A DNA stretch of 64,000 nt from Tautonia marina (GCF_009177065.1 NZ_WEZF01000007.1:124001-188000); one strand, 5' to 3'; shown: positions 26,992 to 36,087, counted from the stretch's first letter. The notes: generated from the sequence alone by a model not told the origin. Numbers and translations are program-made.

Positions 26992-27456
26992 TCACTCCTG
27001 AGTGTCCGAGTGCGGGGCCGGAGCCTCGTTCGGGGCACTCGGGGTCGCTTCATCCTCAAGGGACGGGGACTCGGGCCCTTTCGGAGTGTCCGGCGTGGCG
27101 ACAGAGGTGGATGCGCGGAGCAAGGCCCCCCGGCTCACACTCCCCTTGCAGCAGTCGAGCAACGGCGCATCGGTGGCGGGGACCGTCGCATGATCTGGCG
27201 TGGTCTCGCCACCGGGCATTACGCAGGCATCGGCTTCCTCGTCGACGAGGAGCAAGGGGCACGGAGCGGCCGGCATGGTGTCGGAGCAAGGCAAGGAGCC
27301 AGACGCGCTGCACAATGGCTGACCGGCTCCTCCTCCAAGGAAGCGATCGAGCCCCTCGGGATCGAGGTAGGCATAGCCGGTCGAAAGGCCAAGGAAGGTT
27401 ACGGCAAAGAGGCTTGTTCCTGCGATCGAACTTCGGGGGCGAGACGGCATTCCCAT
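26992..27456 (-). CDS. Hypothetical exported acidic protein
   Basis: A 154-residue protein of unknown function. A hydrophobic segment at about 13-28 (GTSLFAVTFLGLSTGYAYL) looks like a signal anchor. The middle has several Cys residues (PLCSASGSLPCSD, PAAPCPLL, DACVMPGG, LLDCCKG), and the last 45 residues are Pro/Ser/Glu-rich and probably disordered. GGAG lies 10 nt before the ATG at 27456. It follows the redoxin gene by 92 bp on the same strand. I do not recognise a family; the reading frame has normal G/C third positions, which supports coding. Confidence 0.6.
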   Translation of the reverse strand: MGMPSRPRSSIAGTSLFAVTFLGLSTGYAYLDPEGLDRFLGGGAGQPLCSASGSLPCSDTMPAAPCPLLLVDEEADACVMPGGETTPDHATVPATDAPLLDCCKGSVSRGALLRASTSVATPDTPKGPESPSLEDEATPSAPNEAPAPHSDTQE

Positions 27457-27548
27457 CGTATCGGGGCTCCGATTGGTTGGAGAAACGCTGGAGGAAGGTC
27501 GGAAGGGATTCGCTCACTCGGGAAATCGGACAGGGCTCCGTCCGGGGC

Positions 27549-28181
27549 TTACGACGAGTCCTCGCCGAAGTCAGGCAAGGTACAGCCGATGGCTTCGGTA
27601 CGGGGTGTTCGCACCGGATCACCGGCCAGGACGGCGGCAATCGCGTCGAGCAGGTCTTCCGAGCGGACGACCTGCCTGCGTCGTCCAAGATCGTAGAACT
27701 GGTCGTTGATTCGTCCCTGATATCGGACGGCTCCTTGATCATCGAGGACGACGGCCGAAGGGACCGTCTCGACCCCCAGTTCCCGGGCGAGGCGGCCCGC
27801 ACCGAGGCGGCCGATTGGGAATTTCAGGGCGAACTCCTTCGCATGGGTATCGACCTGGGCATCAGTGAGGTCGGCATCGACGAATAGGCCGATGAACCGC
27901 ACGCGATCGGAGTCGATTTGCGCGGCGATCCGGTTGAGCGTTGGACTGTACTGGTTCGAGTTTGGACAAGGGGTCCAGAGGAAGACCACCGCCAGGACTC
28001 CACCGTCCGGAGCGTGCAGACTCAGGGGAGTTCCGTCCAGTCCCCGGACCTCGGTCGCAAGAGTTCGGGGTGCTTGTGATTCGTGAACGGCGGAACCCGC
28101 AACGCCGCACGCCGTCAGCATCACTCCCAGGAGACCTACGGCCTCAAGGGTTCGTCGATGTTTTTCCAATCGTCCAGTCAT
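27549..28181 (-). CDS. Redoxin-domain lipoprotein (thioredoxin-like fold)
   Basis: A 210-residue exported protein. The signal peptide ends in the lipobox LTAC (Cys25). A thioredoxin-like domain spans about 40-180: VLAVVFLWTPCPNSNQYSP carries Cys72 in a CPNSN context, that is one cysteine and no CxxC, then VRFIGLFVDADLTDAQVDTHAKEF and the cis-Pro strand VETVPSAVVLDDQGAVRYQGRINDQ. Planctomycete relatives read DCPIAN at this site and often sit with cytochromes. A peroxiredoxin-like or electron-carrier role is possible. I start at the ATG at 28181 with GGAGG about 11 nt upstream; further upstream residues have no signal peptide. Confidence 0.8.
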   Translation of the reverse strand: MTGRLEKHRRTLEAVGLLGVMLTACGVAGSAVHESQAPRTLATEVRGLDGTPLSLHAPDGGVLAVVFLWTPCPNSNQYSPTLNRIAAQIDSDRVRFIGLFVDADLTDAQVDTHAKEFALKFPIGRLGAGRLARELGVETVPSAVVLDDQGAVRYQGRINDQFYDLGRRRQVVRSEDLLDAIAAVLAGDPVRTPRTEAIGCTLPDFGEDSS

Positions 28182-28380
28182 GAGCGAGGGTCCCTCCTTT
28201 GGCTGAGGGTACTCCAGAATCTCATTCCAGGTTTCGAGGTCGGGGTCTCTCGCCGGGCTCAGCATTCGGGGTGAAGGGAATCGAGTGTATCGCAATCCCT
28301 CGCGGTTCGCTCAGAAAACCCCATGAAAACTCTCAAGACCTGGGAGGGAAGCCCCGATCACTGGACGACGCGACGAAGGG

Positions 28381-29268
28381 TCAGGAACCCTCTGCCTGAA
28401 TGGCGTGATCGTGAGTGTCGTGATCATTCGCCGAGTGGGCATGCTCCGACTCGCCGAACGACGACAGGAACATCAGCCCCAGGCCGAGCAGAAAGGCGAC
28501 GGAGAGCTTCGTACGGTCGTGCGAGTGAAAATGCAGTTCGGGCAGCAGGTCGCTCAGGGCAATGCACAGAAAGGTTCCGGCCGAGAAGGCCAGGGCAGAC
28601 GCGGTCACGATCCCCGACCTTGGTGCATCGAGCAGCAAGACGCCGATCAGGAACAAGGCCACGCCAATCGGAATCATCAGAGAGAAGCCGAAGTTCACCA
28701 GATGGGCCATCGCCGGAGTGGTGCGGGCCCGGAGCATCAGGCTGATGACCGTCAGTGCATCGGCGGGTTTATGAACGATCGTCGCCAGCAAGACTCCCCA
28801 ACTTGCTGCGCCGAAGGCTCCTTTCGTCTCAAAATCGGCCACGACCGCACTGGCCAGGGCGACCCCACCGATCAGGCTATGAACGGCCAGGCCGATGACC
28901 GCCGCCGCCCAGTTCAGGGTTGGCGATTCGAACCGACCGTGATTTGAATCACGGCCAGGCTCGTGATCGTGTGGATGCCCGCACGAATCGGTCGCGTCGG
29001 GAGCCTCATGCTGGTGGAACGAGAAGAAGCGTTCGAGCAGGAACAGGGCGGTCAGCCCCGCGGCGGCCCATCGGAGCGTTCCCGCCGATCCGAGCGCGAC
29101 GGCCTCGGGCATCATGTGAAAAAAGGCCGCGCCGAGCATCGTCCCGGCGGCGAAGCTCAGATAGAGTTGAAGCCGCGTATGCGTCAGCGTCGCGATGAGC
29201 GGGAGCAATCCGCCGAGCAGACTGACAACGACAATCGCAAGGCAAGAGAGGGCCAGAGCCAGGGTCAT
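28381..29268 (-). CDS. ZIP-family divalent metal transporter
   Basis: A 295-residue inner-membrane protein with about eight hydrophobic helices, expected to carry Zn2+ or other divalent metals. Metal-coordinating helices are visible but altered: helix 4 has HSLIGG (His130) where HNxxEG or HNxxDG is usual, and helix 5 has HKPADA (His166) in place of HExPxE. His-rich stretches occur in the loop at about 85-112 (HQHEAP, CGHPHDHEP) and at the C-terminus (ESEHAHSANDHDTHDH), typical of metal sensing or delivery. It is divergently oriented from the carbinolamine dehydratase gene. Substrate ion is not predictable. Confidence 0.85.
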   Translation of the reverse strand: MTLALALSCLAIVVVSLLGGLLPLIATLTHTRLQLYLSFAAGTMLGAAFFHMMPEAVALGSAGTLRWAAAGLTALFLLERFFSFHQHEAPDATDSCGHPHDHEPGRDSNHGRFESPTLNWAAAVIGLAVHSLIGGVALASAVVADFETKGAFGAASWGVLLATIVHKPADALTVISLMLRARTTPAMAHLVNFGFSLMIPIGVALFLIGVLLLDAPRSGIVTASALAFSAGTFLCIALSDLLPELHFHSHDRTKLSVAFLLGLGLMFLSSFGESEHAHSANDHDTHDHAIQAEGS

Positions 29269-29573
29269 GCGACGGCCCTCCCGGGGCCGATCAGGGCGGA
29301 TTCGGGGTTGCAGGAGACAGCGATCCGCGCCCGAACACAGCCCGCTGAAGATTGAGGGATGGCCCAGCGAATCGCTTCTGGGGGAGTGTCGATGATGCCT
29401 GGATTTCGCCCGGATCCTCCGCAGCTTCGAGGGAGGCCCAAGAGGGGCCCCTTGCCCTCTCTGCCAGCGCGGGGGATAATCAGGATTCGATCGATTTGGA
29501 CCGGAATCCCGCCGAGTTTAGGCTCGTCGGGAGCATCGCAATCGCTCCGAATCCGATCCGCGAGGGGCGAGCC
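29269..29573. other. Divergent intergenic region between ZIP transporter and phhB
   Basis: About 305 bp with the leaders of two divergent genes. A sigma-70-like promoter candidate for phhB lies at 29452-29480 (separate entry). I see no obvious Zur or Fur palindrome. Confidence 0.55.
29452..29480 (+). promoter_or_regulatory. Sigma-70-like promoter candidate for phhB
   Basis: TTGCCC (29452-29457), a 17-nt spacer, then GATAAT (29475-29480). This predicts a leader of about 85 nt before the ATG at 29574. Based on pattern only. Confidence 0.35.
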
Positions 29574-29861
29574 ATGAAGAAGCTCCACGACGACGAGATC
29601 CAGGTTCGGATCGCAACGATTCCGGGCTGGGAGCATGTCGGCGACATGCTCGTCCGCACCTGGCAGTTTGCATCAGGCCGACGCGGGCTCGACTTCACCA
29701 ACCAGGCCTGGGCCGTGGCGGATCGGCTCAAGCATTACCCGGAGATCGTGCTCAGCTATCGCACGGTACGGATCGAGGTCAACAGCCGAGACGAGGGCGG
29801 GCTGACCGATCGAGACTTTCAACTCGCCAGCGAGTTAAATGCCTTGCCGGACGATCGCTAA
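29574..29861 (+). CDS. phhB: Pterin-4a-carbinolamine dehydratase
   Basis: A 95-residue cytoplasmic enzyme that dehydrates 4a-hydroxytetrahydrobiopterin in the recycling of the pterin cofactor of aromatic amino acid hydroxylases. The family signature is the helix-strand segment WAVADRLKHYPEIVLSYRTVRIEVNS, the counterpart of the conserved [A]exxxHHPxxxxxYxxVxxxxxTH, followed by GLTDRDFQLASELN. Here the first histidine of the usual HHP is Lys-His-Tyr-Pro (KHYP), a common variant. Length fits the family (95-110). A longer in-frame start exists at 29352 but lacks similarity. No phenylalanine hydroxylase gene is in the window. Confidence 0.88.
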   Translation: MKKLHDDEIQVRIATIPGWEHVGDMLVRTWQFASGRRGLDFTNQAWAVADRLKHYPEIVLSYRTVRIEVNSRDEGGLTDRDFQLASELNALPDDR

Positions 29862-29896
29862 GCACAGATTCGAGACGCGTCAGCGGAGAGACGGGT

Positions 29897-29915
29897 TGAG
29901 GGAACTCCTCCCTCA
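29897..29915. terminator. Short hairpin between convergent genes
   Basis: TGAGGGA (29897-29903) and TCCCTCA (29909-29915) form a 7-bp stem with loop ACTCC. It overlaps the stop codon of the small basic protein gene and lies 36 bp after the phhB stop. Weak candidate for a bidirectional terminator. Confidence 0.3.
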
Positions 29916-30116
29916 GTCCTGACCGCTTTCCGGTCGCTTCGGCCCCGACTGACCGGCGGCCAGATCGCGGTGGCGTGTCTTCGGAAGTCCGTAGACCGGG
30001 TGATCGTGGTCCCAACGGCCGTCTTCCTGGAGGATCGCCAGTCGCTCGGCTCGGGTTTGCACGTTACGCTGACGGGAAAGGCCGCTGGCCTTCTTCAAGC
30101 TTTTGTCCATCGACAT
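29913..30116 (-). CDS. Small basic protein (PVC-group family, TIGR04137-like)
   Basis: A 67-residue, strongly basic protein beginning MSMDKSLKKASGLSRQRNV, with QTRAERLAILQEDGRW and VYGLPKTRHRD following. This pattern matches the short basic protein found in Planctomycetes, Verrucomicrobia and Chlamydiae, which by its charge and size may bind RNA or ribosomes; its role is not established. The ATG at 30116 has GGGAG 8 nt upstream. A TTG five codons earlier is in frame but less likely. It is flanked by convergent phhB and a divergent PLD-like gene. Confidence 0.82.
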   Translation of the reverse strand: MSMDKSLKKASGLSRQRNVQTRAERLAILQEDGRWDHDHPVYGLPKTRHRDLAAGQSGPKRPESGQD

Positions 30117-30249
30117 CGGAACAACTCCCAACCCCCTTCCTCCCGAGGTCGGGGGGCACGATATTGGTTCTGAGGCGCCTTCGATCCGGGCCGGAACGAG
30201 GCATCATAACACCCCCGACCGGCCCACTGCAAGCCGACGAGCCGCACCG

Positions 30250-30945
30250 ATGCCCAATGCCGATCGCATCGACGCCCTGCTGGGCCAGACCCTCGACGAT
30301 TTCCGGCTCTCCCGATCCGAGCGACAGGCGATTGACAAACTGCTCGACGAGCAGAATGCCGATCCCGCCGACGAAGCCTTCTGGCGAAGTCGAGCGTTCG
30401 CCCTGGCCCGCCGCGCCCAATCAGACGGCGGAGGTCCGGAGATTCTCGACTGGCTGGAAGGGATCGAGAAGCTGCTGGCCCACCGAGCCGCGTCAGCACG
30501 CGATGCCCCGGCGGAATCGGCCGCCTACTTTACCCCCGGTGACTCCGGCCCTCGGGCCATCGCCGGTCTGTTCAACCGAGCCCGGCATTCGGTAGACGTT
30601 TGCGTCTTCACGATCACCGACGACCGGATCGCGTCGGCCATGCTCGACGCCCACCGGCGAGGGGTCTCCCTGCGGGTCATCAGTGATGATGAGAAGGCAC
30701 ACGACACCGGCTCAGACATCCGGGAACTGCGCCGCGCCGGAATCTCACTGCACACCGACCGTGACCCGAACCACATGCACCACAAGTTCGCCGTCTTCGA
30801 CCGAACGACCTTGTTAACCGGAAGCTACAACTGGACTCGGGGGGCGGCCGAACATAACTTCGAGAACTTCATCATCACCAACGAAGCCGGGCTCGTCACC
30901 TCCTTTGTCCGCGAGTTCGAGCGACTTTGGGGTCTGCTCCGGTGA
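30250..30945 (+). CDS. Phospholipase D-like domain protein (single HKD motif)
   Basis: A 231-residue protein with one HKD motif, HHKFAVFDRTTLLTGSYNWTRGA near residues 180-200 (His-x-Lys-x4-Asp), plus the strand GLFNRARHSVDVCVFTITDDRIASAML and the helix RRGVSLRVISDDEKAHDTG. The N-terminal 90 residues are helical and not assigned. With a single HKD the enzyme would work as a dimer, as in Nuc-like endonucleases and mitoPLD-type proteins. It could act on nucleic acids or phospholipids. No signal peptide is seen. I start at the ATG at 30250 (MPNADRIDALLG); the frame extends upstream through Pro/Arg-rich sequence. Confidence 0.82.
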   Translation: MPNADRIDALLGQTLDDFRLSRSERQAIDKLLDEQNADPADEAFWRSRAFALARRAQSDGGGPEILDWLEGIEKLLAHRAASARDAPAESAAYFTPGDSGPRAIAGLFNRARHSVDVCVFTITDDRIASAMLDAHRRGVSLRVISDDEKAHDTGSDIRELRRAGISLHTDRDPNHMHHKFAVFDRTTLLTGSYNWTRGAAEHNFENFIITNEAGLVTSFVREFERLWGLLR

Positions 30946-31175
30946 TTGCTCCAAGCGATCGAAGATCGGTTCTCCCCTGGCCGTTTGGAAAGAGCCCGAG
31001 TGACAGGGGGTTCTTTATCTTGAAAGGTCTCGGATTGGATTTCGTTCCGGGGCACTGAGAGAGCGCACCGTCAGGACAGGGTCGACGAGAACGGGACGCA
31101 ACCCGTAGGATAATTCCGATCAACACGATTGCTCGGGGTTGATTCTTCACCCCATTCTCGGAGCTCCTCGACACC

Positions 31176-32558
31176 ATGATCCGGTTCGCCCCATCCCTCG
31201 GCCGAGCGTTGGCCTTGACCGCTCCGACGATTGTCTGCGCGGCCCTGACCGGTTGCGAACGTGCCGAGCCCTCGGTTGTTGAGACCGGGCCTCCGGTTGT
31301 CTCGGTCAGCCGACCTTTGGTTCAGCCCGTGGTTGACTACGACACGTACACCGGACGGACGCGAGCGGTTTCGACGGTCGAGATCCGGGCTCGCGTCCAG
31401 GGCTATCTGAAAGAGATCCGCTTCGAGGCTGGCGATCTGGTCGAGGCAGGCCAGGTTTTGTTTGTGATTGATCCGCGAGAGTATGAAGACGCCGTCGCCC
31501 TGGCCGAGGCCAGAGTCGAACAGGCCAAGGCCCGCACTCGACTGGCCGCCGTAGAGCGTGATCGTTACCGAACACTTGCCCAGCGCGACGTCGGCAGTCG
31601 CCAGGATTTCGACCGCGCTGCCGCCGCCTACGACGTGGCCGTGGCCGAGGCCAAAGGGGCCGAGGCGGAGCTCCGCCGTGCCCGACTCGACCTGAGCTTC
31701 ACGGAGGTCACCTCTCCCATCACAGGGCAAACCGGAGCGCACATGGTTGATGTCGGCAACCTGATCACCGTCGGCAAGACCGACGACAACCTGCTGACAA
31801 CGATTGTCTCGGTTGATCCCATGTTCGTCGACTTCGACGTGGATGAGCGAGCCTTGCTTCGATACCGGAAAAACGCCTCAGAGCGCCGGGGAGAGGAACT
31901 CGACGCCACCCGCATTCGGGAAGCGATGGTTCCGGTCGAGATGGGCCTGGCCGTCGAACCAGGCTACCCGCACGTCGGGATTCTCGACTTTGCCGACAAC
32001 CGAATCGATCCGAATACCGGCACCCTTCGAGCCCGGGGGGTCTTCCCCAACCCGAACCAACTGCTCTCTCCGGGGCTGTTCGCAAGGGTTCGGATTCCCC
32101 TCGGCAAGCCCGAGGACGCCATCCTGATTGCCGAGTCGGCACTCGGCTCGGATCAGGGAATTCGCTTTGCCTATGTGGTGGATGACGAGAATCGGGTCGA
32201 GCGTCGGCTGGTTGGGCTCGGCCCGGTCGTCAGCGGGATGGCCGTCGTGACCGAGGGACTTACGGCCGATGACCGCGTGATCGTGACCGGCATCCAGCGA
32301 GTCCGCGAGGGGATCGTCGTCGAACCCCGAGACGTTCCCATGCCCATGCCTCCCGGAACCGAGGAAGCCCTGGCCGTGGCCTCAGAGGAATCGGCCGATC
32401 TCGAAGTCCCCAACCTGCCCACCATCGGCATCACCGAGGCTGCGGGAATGGATGAGCCGGAGTTGCCCCCCACAACCGACGAGACCGATACCAGCACCAG
32501 CCCCAACGCTGAGGTCGATCCCGCGTCCGAATCGACTCCCGATCCTGACGCCCCTTGA
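31176..32558 (+). CDS. RND efflux periplasmic adaptor subunit (MexA/AcrA-like lipoprotein)
   Basis: A 460-residue membrane-fusion protein. The signal peptide ends in the lipobox LTGC (Cys27). After the N-terminal barrel strand (VEIRARVQGYLKEIRFEAGDLVEAGQVLFVID, the lipoyl half) comes a helical hairpin with EQAKARTRLAAVERDRYRTLAQRDVGS, then the second lipoyl half (ARLDLSFTEVTSPITGQTG) and the beta-barrel (FADNRIDPNTGTLRARGVFPNPNQLLSPGLFARVRI). The C-terminus has a Pro/Glu/Thr-rich tail of about 90 residues absent from AcrA. The permease gene begins 12 bp after its stop, so they form one operon. No outer-membrane TolC-like gene follows. Confidence 0.92.
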   Translation: MIRFAPSLGRALALTAPTIVCAALTGCERAEPSVVETGPPVVSVSRPLVQPVVDYDTYTGRTRAVSTVEIRARVQGYLKEIRFEAGDLVEAGQVLFVIDPREYEDAVALAEARVEQAKARTRLAAVERDRYRTLAQRDVGSRQDFDRAAAAYDVAVAEAKGAEAELRRARLDLSFTEVTSPITGQTGAHMVDVGNLITVGKTDDNLLTTIVSVDPMFVDFDVDERALLRYRKNASERRGEELDATRIREAMVPVEMGLAVEPGYPHVGILDFADNRIDPNTGTLRARGVFPNPNQLLSPGLFARVRIPLGKPEDAILIAESALGSDQGIRFAYVVDDENRVERRLVGLGPVVSGMAVVTEGLTADDRVIVTGIQRVREGIVVEPRDVPMPMPPGTEEALAVASEESADLEVPNLPTIGITEAAGMDEPELPPTTDETDTSTSPNAEVDPASESTPDPDAP

Positions 32559-32570
32559 GGACTGCCGCAC

Positions 32571-35500
32571 GTGTTTACCGAGTTTTTTATCAAGCGGCCC
32601 ATTGCCGCGGCAGTCATTTCAATCCTCACGGTGCTGTTCGGCGGAATCGCCCTGATTGGTTTGCCCATCGCTCAGTATCCGGAGATCACGCCACCGACCG
32701 TCTCCGTCACGGCGAGTTTTCCGGGAGCCAATGCGCAAACGGTGGCCGATACCGTCGCCTCGGAGATCGAGAAAGAGGTCAACGGCGTGGAAGACATGCT
32801 CTACATGTCCTCCACTTCGACCTCCGATGGTCAGTACCTTTTGAACGTCACGTTCGAGGTTGGCACGGATCTGGATACCGCTCAGGTTTTGACTCAGAAC
32901 CGCGTCAGCACGGCCGAGGCCAAGCTGCCGGAGGAAGTCAAGCGGATCGGCGTGACGACCAAGAAGAAGTCACCGTCGATCACCCTTTGCGTCAACCTCA
33001 TCTCTCCCGATGCGCGGTACGACCAGCTTTACCTCAGCAACTTCGCCTCGCTTCAGATCCGAGACGAGCTGGCCCGGCTTCCCGGGGTCGGCGACGTGGC
33101 CTTCCTCGGCGAGCGGGAATACAGCATGCGAGTCTGGCTCGATCCCGACCGCCTCGCCTCGCTTGACCTGACCGCCTCAGACGTGGCCAACGCGATCCGG
33201 GAGCAGAACGTCCAGGTCGCCGCCGGTCGCCTCGGCCAGCAGCCCGCCCCGGCCGATATCGGCTTTCAGTACACCCTCAGTACCCAGGGACGACTGCTCG
33301 AAGCCGAGGAGTTCGGACAGATCATCGTCAAGACCGGCGATGATGGCCGCGTGTCGCGGCTGCGAGACGTGGCCCGGATTGAGCTGGGGGCTCGCAGCTA
33401 CGATGTGAACACCTATCTTGATGGCACACCAACCATCACCCTGGCCGTCTTCCAGCTTCCCGGCTCGAACGCAGTCGAGACGACGCAGGGAATCTACGAT
33501 CGAATGGCCGAGCTGCAGAACTCCATTTTCCCCCCCGGCCTGGAATACCGGATCGTCTACGACACGACTCAGTTCATCGAGGAGTCCATCACAAGTGTCG
33601 TCCACACCCTCTTTGAAGCCTTCGCCCTGGTCTTCCTGGTCGTCCTGATCTTCTTGCAAAACTGGCGGGCGACGATCATTCCCTTGATCGCCGTGCCGGT
33701 GTCCTTGATCGGCACGTTCATGTTCATGGCCTTGTTCGGATTTTCACTCAATAACCTGTCACTATTCGGACTGGTGCTGGCGATCGGCATTGTGGTGGAC
33801 GATGCCATCGTCGTTGTCGAAAACGTCGAGCGCAACCTGGCGCTCGGCCTGAAGCCTCGTGATGCCACCTCAAAGGCGATGCGCGAGGTGATTGGCCCGA
33901 TCATCGCCACGACGTTCGTCATGCTCGCCGTCTTCGTGCCGGTGGCGTTTATCAGCGGGATCTCGGGACGATTCTACCAGCAGTTTGCCCTGACGATCGC
34001 GGTTTCGACCGTCATCTCGTCGATCAACTCGCTGACGCTCAGCCCGGCGCTGTGTGCCATCCTGCTCAAGCCGCATGACCACGGACCGACCACCGAACGA
34101 TCCTGGGCCTTACCCCGCCTCGCCTATGTCGTCGCCTTCGCATTTCTCGCCGATGTGATGCTCGGGGCGGGGATTGCCTCGGCCCTGGGCCTGGAGGAGT
34201 CGAGGGAGTGGATCGCCCGAAGCGCCGCCGCGCTGGGCGGGGCGGTTGGAGGGTGGTTCCTTGGGCTTGTGATCGACCGCCTGTTAGCCCTTTTCTTTGC
34301 CGGGTTCAACACGGTCTTTGATGTCGCCACAACGATCTACGGCCGACTGGTTTCGGGGTTGATTCGCGTCTCGGTGATCGTCCTGATCGCCTACGTCGGA
34401 TTGCTTGGCCTGACCTTCGCCGGATTCCGGACCGTGCCGGTCGGCTTCATCCCGTCGCAAGACAAGGGGTATCTTGTCGTCAACGCGCAACTTCCCGATG
34501 CCAGTTCGCTTGAGCGTACCGAGGCGGTGATCCAGCGTCTCTCAGAGATCGCCCGGAACATTCCCGGCGTCGCTCACACGATCGACATGGTCGGTTACTC
34601 TGCCTTGAACGGCACGAATGCCTCGAACATCGGCTCGATGTTCGTGGTTCTCGAACCCTTCGAGGAGCGAGCCGGTCGCGAGGAACTCGGAGCCAACGCC
34701 GTCCTGCGCACCTTTGCCGTGAAGTCGAGCGAGGAACAGGAGGCGATCGTCAGCGTCTTCGGTGCTCCTCCGGTCGATGGCCTGGGCAGTGTCGGCGGAT
34801 TCAAGCTCATGGTGCAGGACCGCGCCGACCTTGGCTCCGACATGCTTCAGGGGACGGTCGCGAACCTGATCGACACCGGAAAGGCCCAGCCGATGATCGG
34901 GGGTCTGTTCTCCAGCTACCGGGCCGATGTGCCGCAGTATTTTATCGACATCGACCGCGACATGGCCCGGTCGATGGGCGTCCCGCTCAACAGCATCTTC
35001 GAGACGCTTCAGATTCAGCTCGGATCGCTTTACGTGAATCAGTTCACGCGATTCGGCCGGAACTGGCAGGTGAACATCCAGGCTGATTCTCCCTACCGAC
35101 TGCGGCCCGATCAGATCGCCCAGCTCAAGACCCGAGGGGCCGACGGCCGGATGGTTCCCCTGGGCGCGGTGGTGTCGGTTCGGGAGATCGGCGCCCCGAC
35201 GATCATCGAGCGCTACAACATGTTCCCGTCGGCTTCGGTGGTCGGGGCTCCCGCTCCGGGAGCCAGCTCGGGCCAGGTGGTCTCCTTGATGGAACAGCTT
35301 GCCGAAAAGGAGCTGCCCCGAGGCATGAGCACGGAATGGACCGAGTTGACCTTGCTTCAGAAGCTCGAAGGTAACACGGCGCTCTTTGTCTTCCCGTTCT
35401 GCGTGCTCTGCGTGTTTCTTGTACTGGCCTTCCAGTACGAGAGCTGGAGCTTGCCGATGTCGATCATCCTGATCGTGCCCATGTGCTTGCTCTGCGCCAT

Positions 35501-35942
35501 CGCGGGAATTTTTCTGAGAGGGATGGACAACAACATTTTTACGCAAATCGGCTTCGTCGTACTCGTTGCTCTTGCATGCAAGAATGCCATTCTGATCGTT
35601 GAATTTGCGCGCGAGAAGGAGCAGGAGGGCCATCCTCGGCGCGAGGCGGCGGTGCTGGCCTCAGTCTTGCGGCTTCGGCCGATCCTGATGACTTCGTTCG
35701 CCTTCATTCTCGGCGTGGTTCCCCTGGTCCGGGCCGAGGGAGCAGGGGCAGAGATGCGACAGGCGCTTGGCACAGCCGTCTTCTCGGGGATGTTGGGCGT
35801 GACGGTCTTCGGGGTTCTGTTGACGCCCGTCTTCTACGTGGTGATCCGATCGATCAGCAGTGGCAGATCTGCCAAGATGGCCGATGCACCGAGCCATGCC
35901 CGTGAGTCGGCTGAGACAACTCCGGCCGCGACGACGGATTAA
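32571..35942 (+). CDS. RND multidrug efflux permease (HAE1, AcrB/MexB-like) with extra membrane insert
   Basis: A 1123-residue proton-driven drug exporter. The start is a GTG at 32571 with GAGGA 9 nt upstream. The N-terminus FFIKRPIAAAVISILTVLFGGI and the HAE1 sign ATFVMLAVFVPVAFISGISGRFY are typical. The proton relay is present: Asp410 and Asp411 in VVDDAIVVVENVE and Lys1004 in ACKNAILIVEFA. Against AcrB, the sequence between the end of the first permease half and the second (about residues 506-590) is longer by roughly 80 residues and contains two to three added hydrophobic helices (AYVVAFAFLADVMLGAGIA; AALGGAVGGWFLGLVIDRL). Its adaptor is encoded just upstream. Confidence 0.93.
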   Translation: MFTEFFIKRPIAAAVISILTVLFGGIALIGLPIAQYPEITPPTVSVTASFPGANAQTVADTVASEIEKEVNGVEDMLYMSSTSTSDGQYLLNVTFEVGTDLDTAQVLTQNRVSTAEAKLPEEVKRIGVTTKKKSPSITLCVNLISPDARYDQLYLSNFASLQIRDELARLPGVGDVAFLGEREYSMRVWLDPDRLASLDLTASDVANAIREQNVQVAAGRLGQQPAPADIGFQYTLSTQGRLLEAEEFGQIIVKTGDDGRVSRLRDVARIELGARSYDVNTYLDGTPTITLAVFQLPGSNAVETTQGIYDRMAELQNSIFPPGLEYRIVYDTTQFIEESITSVVHTLFEAFALVFLVVLIFLQNWRATIIPLIAVPVSLIGTFMFMALFGFSLNNLSLFGLVLAIGIVVDDAIVVVENVERNLALGLKPRDATSKAMREVIGPIIATTFVMLAVFVPVAFISGISGRFYQQFALTIAVSTVISSINSLTLSPALCAILLKPHDHGPTTERSWALPRLAYVVAFAFLADVMLGAGIASALGLEESREWIARSAAALGGAVGGWFLGLVIDRLLALFFAGFNTVFDVATTIYGRLVSGLIRVSVIVLIAYVGLLGLTFAGFRTVPVGFIPSQDKGYLVVNAQLPDASSLERTEAVIQRLSEIARNIPGVAHTIDMVGYSALNGTNASNIGSMFVVLEPFEERAGREELGANAVLRTFAVKSSEEQEAIVSVFGAPPVDGLGSVGGFKLMVQDRADLGSDMLQGTVANLIDTGKAQPMIGGLFSSYRADVPQYFIDIDRDMARSMGVPLNSIFETLQIQLGSLYVNQFTRFGRNWQVNIQADSPYRLRPDQIAQLKTRGADGRMVPLGAVVSVREIGAPTIIERYNMFPSASVVGAPAPGASSGQVVSLMEQLAEKELPRGMSTEWTELTLLQKLEGNTALFVFPFCVLCVFLVLAFQYESWSLPMSIILIVPMCLLCAIAGIFLRGMDNNIFTQIGFVVLVALACKNAILIVEFAREKEQEGHPRREAAVLASVLRLRPILMTSFAFILGVVPLVRAEGAGAEMRQALGTAVFSGMLGVTVFGVLLTPVFYVVIRSISSGRSAKMADAPSHARESAETTPAATTD

Positions 35943-36087
35943 CGCTTTCTTCTTGCAACCATTCCGGTTCGCGTCGGAACCTTACTGCGGATCGGAGAAT
36001 TCCGCTTCCGAGAGTCTGGCACCTCGACCCGAATCATCGGCCTGATTGCCAGCCCTGCACTCGAACGATGGACTGAGGACTTTCCTG

